A stretch of DNA of 64,000 nt from Coptis chinensis (taxonomy: Eukaryota > Streptophyta > Magnoliopsida > Ranunculales > Ranunculaceae), in NCBI GenBank assembly GCA_015680905.1, contig CM027379.1, forward strand, positions 89,923,501 to 89,987,500, written 5' to 3'. A model generated the notes under the pieces. That model was not told the origin of the DNA, did no database searches, and worked only from the letters and a program-made list of their open reading frames with translations. This document shows positions 59,201-64,000 of the stretch, one piece after another; position 1 is the stretch's first letter, and each line of letters begins with the position of its first letter. Position numbers and translations under genes: made by a program.

Positions 59201-61853
59201 ATGTTTCTATACGTGGGACTCCTTTCTATAATTCATGCTTGTAGAATAATTGGTGATGTGACATCAAATTGTTCCAGGTCTTTTCATGGTATCAGAGCTG
59301 TAAAATCACAAATAGATGTTCAATCCTTTAGTAATTGTTTCACCAGTGGATGTCCATTTTTGGTTGCCGCACCTCCCATTCTTCATTTAGTTTAGTCTTT
59401 TCAGTTGTCCCTAATGATCTAGGTGTTCTCAATCCAATTTCTCTCACTGTCTAGTATCTTCACATTTTTTACAGTTTGTGATGGGTAATCATTTGTGACA
59501 TCTATCGTTCTCGTTTCTGATTTTGAAATCATGACCCAAGAAGAGACCTAATCTATTTTCTCTTTCTGCAGATCCTCTGGTTATTAGAGTCTTGTATCTT
59601 AGAAGAAGTATCAACTCTGATGCTCATGCCAACACATCCATAAGTAGTCTACCAAGGTCGATTCAGATTCAGTAATGAATCTTTTAGTAGTAGATGAAAA
59701 AGGCCCAAATCTCAATCTTCTTCTTCATTATGTGCAACTGTTTATAGTTTCAAAAAAGCAAACACCACCGCAATGCTATTACAACCCATCTCTTGTTTAT
59801 GTATTTTTTTTTTCTTCTGGATCTGTTTTGTGATCCAGTAAGCTCTACCTACCCTCATTTTTACTAATAAAAGTTCAGTAGTCACTCACCTATGTCAAGT
59901 TTTCTCCCAGATTTTTTCTGCTCAAGTGACTTTGTCCTCTCTCTCTCTTCAAAAATGCACAATCCTTTTTTTTTTCTCCCAATCTTCATTCTGAAATATA
60001 GTAGCTTCCTAATTTAAGCACTCACCCTTCTTGTTGGTAGTAAACTAGACGGTTATTCTCCTCTTATCTTTTGTGGTGTTGCATCAGTTCCCTATAATCT
60101 ACCTCCGAAACCCCACCTTTTTCATATATTCAGTGGGTTTTCGTTTCTTCGTCCTTGTCTTCTCTTCTGCTCTTTTTCTTCTTTTCTACTCTTCTCATTT
60201 GAGTTCATTTTCTTTTAAGCAGCTTAGTTTCTATTTAGTGTAGCAGACATGCTGCCGTCGCTCTCATATCAAATGCACCTGCAATGCCTCAATAGTCAAT
60301 TCTTCTTCGCCTTTTTTTTAATTTTCTTCTGGTATTGTGATTGATTAATCTCTTATGTGCACATGGTTTGGGATTAAGTTTTCACTCAAGGCAACTTAGA
60401 TATTGGCATTTGTTATTTCATTGGAACTTAACCAAAGAAATATAACTTCTTTCTTCGTGGAGTAATCTTATGCCCATGTTTAAAACCATGTGAACATTCA
60501 TGAGTCAGCTTAAGGGGGAGTACTAGGCAATATTAATGTATGAACTTCTAGTTATATTTAGGGTTATTTTAGGTACTATGAATGTTCTACACACTAGGGT
60601 TTTTATGGCTTGGATACTACTTTGCAAGTATTTGCTATTTTTTTGTTCACATGTTTTGCTCAATCTAAAAAACCTACTTCTAAGTCCTTTAATCAACCGG
60701 AAACGAAATTAAAGATTGTGCGTTTGAAACTCCCCAGACCTTATATCGCTCAATGAAACCACAGGGGAATGTCTTAGCTTGAAAAATGTGTAAAGCTTGA
60801 TTGTGCTTTCTACAACGTGGTGTGCATGACCTTGTAATTGCAGGAGATGTCTTTCAGGAATTCCAAGATGTTTGTAAGCATCTCACTACAGGCCTTGGAA
60901 CAGCTGATCTTCGTCATTTGAAACATTAATTGACTTGGAAGTTGAAACGAGTTCAAGCAAATTTTTTGTATGCTAAAGACGGTATATCGAATTGAGCAAA
61001 TAGACCACCAATTTGTGGATATACACCTTTTCTGTGTCCCAATGACTAGACATGTTGATTGATCGGTTTGAATATTCAACAAAAGAAAAATAGTAAAAAA
61101 GGTTAAGAAAGCAATTACTTTTCCGAAAACCAGTCACCGACTCACCGTGTCGTGTCATTGGGACATACAAAAGATCATAATTTTTTTGTTATTATACTAG
61201 CAAAATGATATATAATGTGTTCTTTCAGATACATGATAAGATTATTATGTTTTGTTTTAGAAGAAGGTAGATTTGTAGAAGTATCTGATATCCGGTGACT
61301 GATGCCTCAACGTATCTGTCACACAAATTAATAAAGTTTTTCATTTTCTGATTGAGGATGTGCAAAGAAGAAAAGTATATGTCACTTTTTGAAAAATTGT
61401 TGATAATGTTGGAACTTCACCATCATGGCATGCTTTAGTTATTTGTACTTAGACCAGCAAGTTCTCTTCTATGAAAAGAAAAGCACAGAATTGGCATGCT
61501 TCAGTTATTTGTACTTAGACCAGCAAGTTCTCTATTCTGATGTATTACTCCATGCGAGATATTTGTATATCTAGTTGCAAATTGCATCCTCAATTATTTC
61601 TACATGCAGGATGATGGAACACGGCTTGTTGTCTCCTGAACGAGCGAAGAGAGCATATGAAAGAAAGCAAAAAAGGCAGCAGCAACTGAGAATGGGAACT
61701 CCTATAAAGTCTCTGCCAAAACTTAATAGACCCGAAAGCTCGCAAAAGCCTCAAGCCTCCAAGAATGGAGACTCGAAAGGTAAAAGGAAACTCGTAAATG
61801 AAAGTGATGATGATGATGACTTTATTGTGAAGCGCAAGAAAGGCAAAGGGTAG
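56277..61853 (+). CDS. Conserved plant basic protein of unknown function
   Basis: The four exons are 56277-56480, 56746-56859, 56947-57017 and 61610-61853. All introns are GT-AG, phases close (a Trp codon is split between exons 3 and 4) and the product is 210 residues. The N-terminal ~90 residues are Lys/Ser/Thr-rich and low in complexity. The best-ordered part, about residues 91-165, contains KKVYTLAGQKYDPPEE, REPLRIFYESLSKQIPSSEM and MMEHGLLSPERAKRAYERKQ. The C-terminus has an acidic run (DDDDD) followed by the basic KRKKGKG, which could act in nuclear targeting. I recognise it only as a conserved plant protein without an assigned role. Intron 3 is 4.6 kb, unusually long for so small a gene, and holds transposon debris. 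Confidence 0.82.
59144..59155 (+). repeat. G12 homopolymer in intron 3
   Basis: Twelve consecutive G follow CGCCCGCC. Its length is error-prone in sequencing. Confidence 0.9.
59287..60520 (+). mobile_element. Possible LTR-element remnant in intron 3 (PBS and PPT only)
   Basis: TGGTATCAGAGC at 59287-59298 is an exact match to the primer binding site complementary to initiator tRNA-Met used by many copia elements, and is preceded by CA as after an LTR. AAGGGGGAG at 60512-60520 resembles a polypurine tract. No matching LTR pair and no recognisable gag or pol lies between them, so this is a weak call. Confidence 0.35.
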
Positions 61854-62721
61854 GGGAAAAATCAATTGCCCCTTCATCAATGAGGAATGCTAGTTTTGGA
61901 GTTCATTGCTGATGACTGAATGTTGGTTTCAGTTGACCTAACTTGGAAATTCCAATAGGTAAATGTTCTTTGTCATCGACATAAACGACGACTTAACTGA
62001 ACATTCCCTTTTAAGTTCTTGAGGTGAAGGAAAATTGTACTCTATGATGTATGATGTTGAGTAAAATTATGTACGAAAGAAAAAACTAAAGAGGGGGTTG
62101 CTATAGATATAATATATAGACACGAGACATATTGAGACACGAGACATACCTTTTGAGGCGTTTGTGTTTAGATGGGAGTCCAGAATGATCACTTTATGTT
62201 TTTTCATTTTTTTTTTTCTATATGTATGTAATGGAGGATATCTCATCTTTATCCTTATGTATCTATCTTTAATTATATTAATAAAATTATACTTTACGAT
62301 AAAAAAAAATAGATATAATATATAGGCTGTTCTAATAGTCCTGCAAATGCTAATTACTAGCAGATAATGAACATAGTAGATTATGGCATCCGATGGTCGT
62401 CTTGGATTTCCTTCACCTCACTAAGAGATAAAGCTGAGACTAATAACTATTGGTGTGGGTGTGTATGATTATTCTTAAACTTCACCTTTCCATGTTCTAG
62501 TTCCTTTCACCATTTTAGTAAGTAGCGACCATTACGGCTTAGGGGAACTGAAACAATGGACAGTTTGGAAGAAATCATTAAACAAACTCCACCTCAGTCA
62601 CTCGGTGTGTGTTGTGTGTGTTTTAACTTTTAAGAGATCATAATACATGCAAATAAATCCCTTCTTCAGTTCTTCCATAGAAGAGTAGCTACAATCTCTA
62701 AAGCACGGACGCACATATGAA
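61854..62721. other. 3' UTR of the basic-protein gene and intergenic DNA
   Basis: The gene's 3' UTR probably fills the first few hundred bases; an AATAAA-type signal occurs near 62279. An ATAGATATAATATATAG segment recurs at about 62104 and 62310. No further gene is seen. Confidence 0.4.
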
Positions 62722-63540
62722 AATGTTGTGTCCCGTCACGGTCAATATAGTCAGGACGTGGTCAACTAAAATTAGGACGCGGTCAAAATCTTTTAAGAAA
62801 GCAAAAAAGAAAGAAGATAAGCTAAAATAAGATAATGGCTTGAATTGTCCTTCTCCATCTATTTTAAGCTTGAATAAAAGATATCTCAAACTTTGGTAGT
62901 CTTGGAACACTGCCATTAGAAGAATTTACCATAGTTATAATTAAACATATAAGGCCTTTCAGAGAAGAAATACATTCGTAATTAAACATATGCTTATTCA
63001 AATGATAGATATTGCAAGAGCATCGGACAATGATGGATGACACCATTAGAGAAAGCAAATGGGAAGCCACAGAAACAAAACAAGTTCCAAGGTCACCTAG
63101 ATGGGAAGGCGGCAACAATGATAGCTTGTGTTTTGAGAGTTAGGATTTCTAACTTATTAACACACTGGCCTTGTATACTTTTATGGGTGTGAGGGTGGGC
63201 TGCTTAAGATTAATATATATAAAATAGTATGATTTGTCAAACATTGACACCAGAAATAATAGAGAAACAAAACCCATTATTTTAGTTAGTTGGGTTGTTA
63301 TAACTTGGGCCATTCTATTTATAAAACTGACCAATCATAAATTGTGTTGAAGCCTTTTTTTGAGTTTTTTTCACTGAATTAGTTTATAATGTTCCATATA
63401 TTATTTAAAAAAATAGTATTATATATATTATTTAATTCTCATGTCTAGGTCGCGTCCACGTTCTATTTTTTTTGAGATATAGTTGAGTCACCGTGTCTGC
63501 GTTTGCGTTTGCGTCCGCGTCAGTGTCTGTGCAACATAGG
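62722..63540 (-). mobile_element. Second copy of the GACGC-rich TIR element, reversed
   Basis: Read on the minus strand it starts CCTATGTTGCACAGACACTG, passes TATATCTCAAAAA and ends GGACACAAC, in the same order as the element at 40299-40786. The GGTC-rich end (GACGTGGTCAAC, GACGCGGTCAAA on the plus strand) matches the other copy's right arm. The interior is longer and different, so the two share only their ends. No coding frame is supported. Confidence 0.65.
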
Positions 63541-63599
63541 CTACAAGTCATGGAATGGTTTTGATGAGTGTGTTGGTGGCCACAAAGTGGGGTTAGAGT

Positions 63600-64000
63600 A
63601 TCTTTAGGAGAGAAACCAAAAAAACACCAAATTTTTGAACCAAACCAAAAACACCAAACCAAAAAAACACTAACCAACTTTAAGAGAAACATCAAATTTT
63701 CGACATCAAATGACGCGGTTTAGGATAAACCGCGCTATATAGCCCACGTGGTTTTCTCAACACTGCACACTGAAGCCCATCTTAAAAGCCCAAGCATACG
63801 CAGTTTTGGAAAAACTGTACAATGTGTCGCACATTAATTTTCTTATTTATTTTATTTCCAAATCACTTACGCGGTTTTGGCAAAACCGCGCCATAGAAGC
63901 CCAAGCCTACGTGGTGTTAGAAAAACCGCGCAGTTTTTTCAAAACTGCGTGAGAGATTTGATACAACACCAAAGCTGGAACCAAATTTTGGCGTTTGGTT
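63600..64000. repeat. Repeat with tandem GCGGTTTT/AAAACCGC hairpins
   Basis: Four hairpin motifs lie at 63714-63734, about 63799-63817, 63870-63890 (perfect 10-bp stem CGCGGTTTTG/CAAAACCGCG) and 63929-63949. The first and third head a ~155-bp repeated unit that continues GCGC(T/C)ATA and AGCCCA. The left flank (GAGTATCTTTAGGAGAGAAA, ACCAAAAA runs) resembles ends of plant MITEs, and ACCAAATTTTGG-type sequence recurs at the window edge. The right end is cut by the window. Confidence 0.6.

Overview
This is plant nuclear DNA, almost certainly from a eudicot. It has multi-exon genes with GT-AG introns, long AT-rich intergenic DNA, Ty3/gypsy and Ty1/copia LTR elements, hAT-like and foldback elements, and several plant-type Helitrons. 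No prokaryotic, organellar or CRISPR content was seen. The species cannot be named from the sequence.

Three host genes look intact, all on the plus strand. (1) 6986-10571 is a four-exon, 688-residue GT47/exostosin-family glycosyltransferase, a type II Golgi membrane protein. (2) 50161-55270 is a six-exon, 460-residue alpha/beta-hydrolase (lipase-like) with a GHSKGG nucleophile elbow. (3) 56277-61853 is a four-exon, 210-residue basic protein conserved in plants, of unknown function. Every splice phase in these three models closes correctly.

Nearly everything else is transposon. Positions 1-2183 hold the 5' end of a decayed gypsy element (LTR end, PBS, gag, protease). 4599-5892 is a hAT-like element with a clean 8-bp target duplication. 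11784-14573 is a copia element with both LTRs and a 5-bp target duplication; a large internal deletion joins gag directly to RNase H. The block 15.9-49.3 kb is dominated by three decayed autonomous Helitrons. H1 (from 15941) and H2 (from 30168) are one family on the plus strand with homologous 5' termini. H3 (42384 to about 49250) is a different lineage on the minus strand; it has a textbook 3' hairpin plus CTAG end and is interrupted by a 666-bp solo LTR.

The most interesting content is around these Helitrons. Fragments of four unrelated host genes lie in the same orientation as H1 and H2: an ABCB transporter, NADPH-cytochrome P450 reductase, an ILR3/bHLH115-like factor and an Hsp110-type Hsp70. 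Introns are retained between exons in the first two. The first three lie in a block bounded by ~195-bp direct repeats. A second unusual system is a family of palindromic minisatellites built on GAACAWTNATTGTTC. In three neighbouring copies (39.5, 40.9 and 42.2 kb) the array ends directly on a GC-rich Helitron-like tail; a fourth, diverged array lies alone at 3.7-4.2 kb. The H1/H2 coding region also carries a tandemly repeated proline-rich exon with its splice sites preserved.
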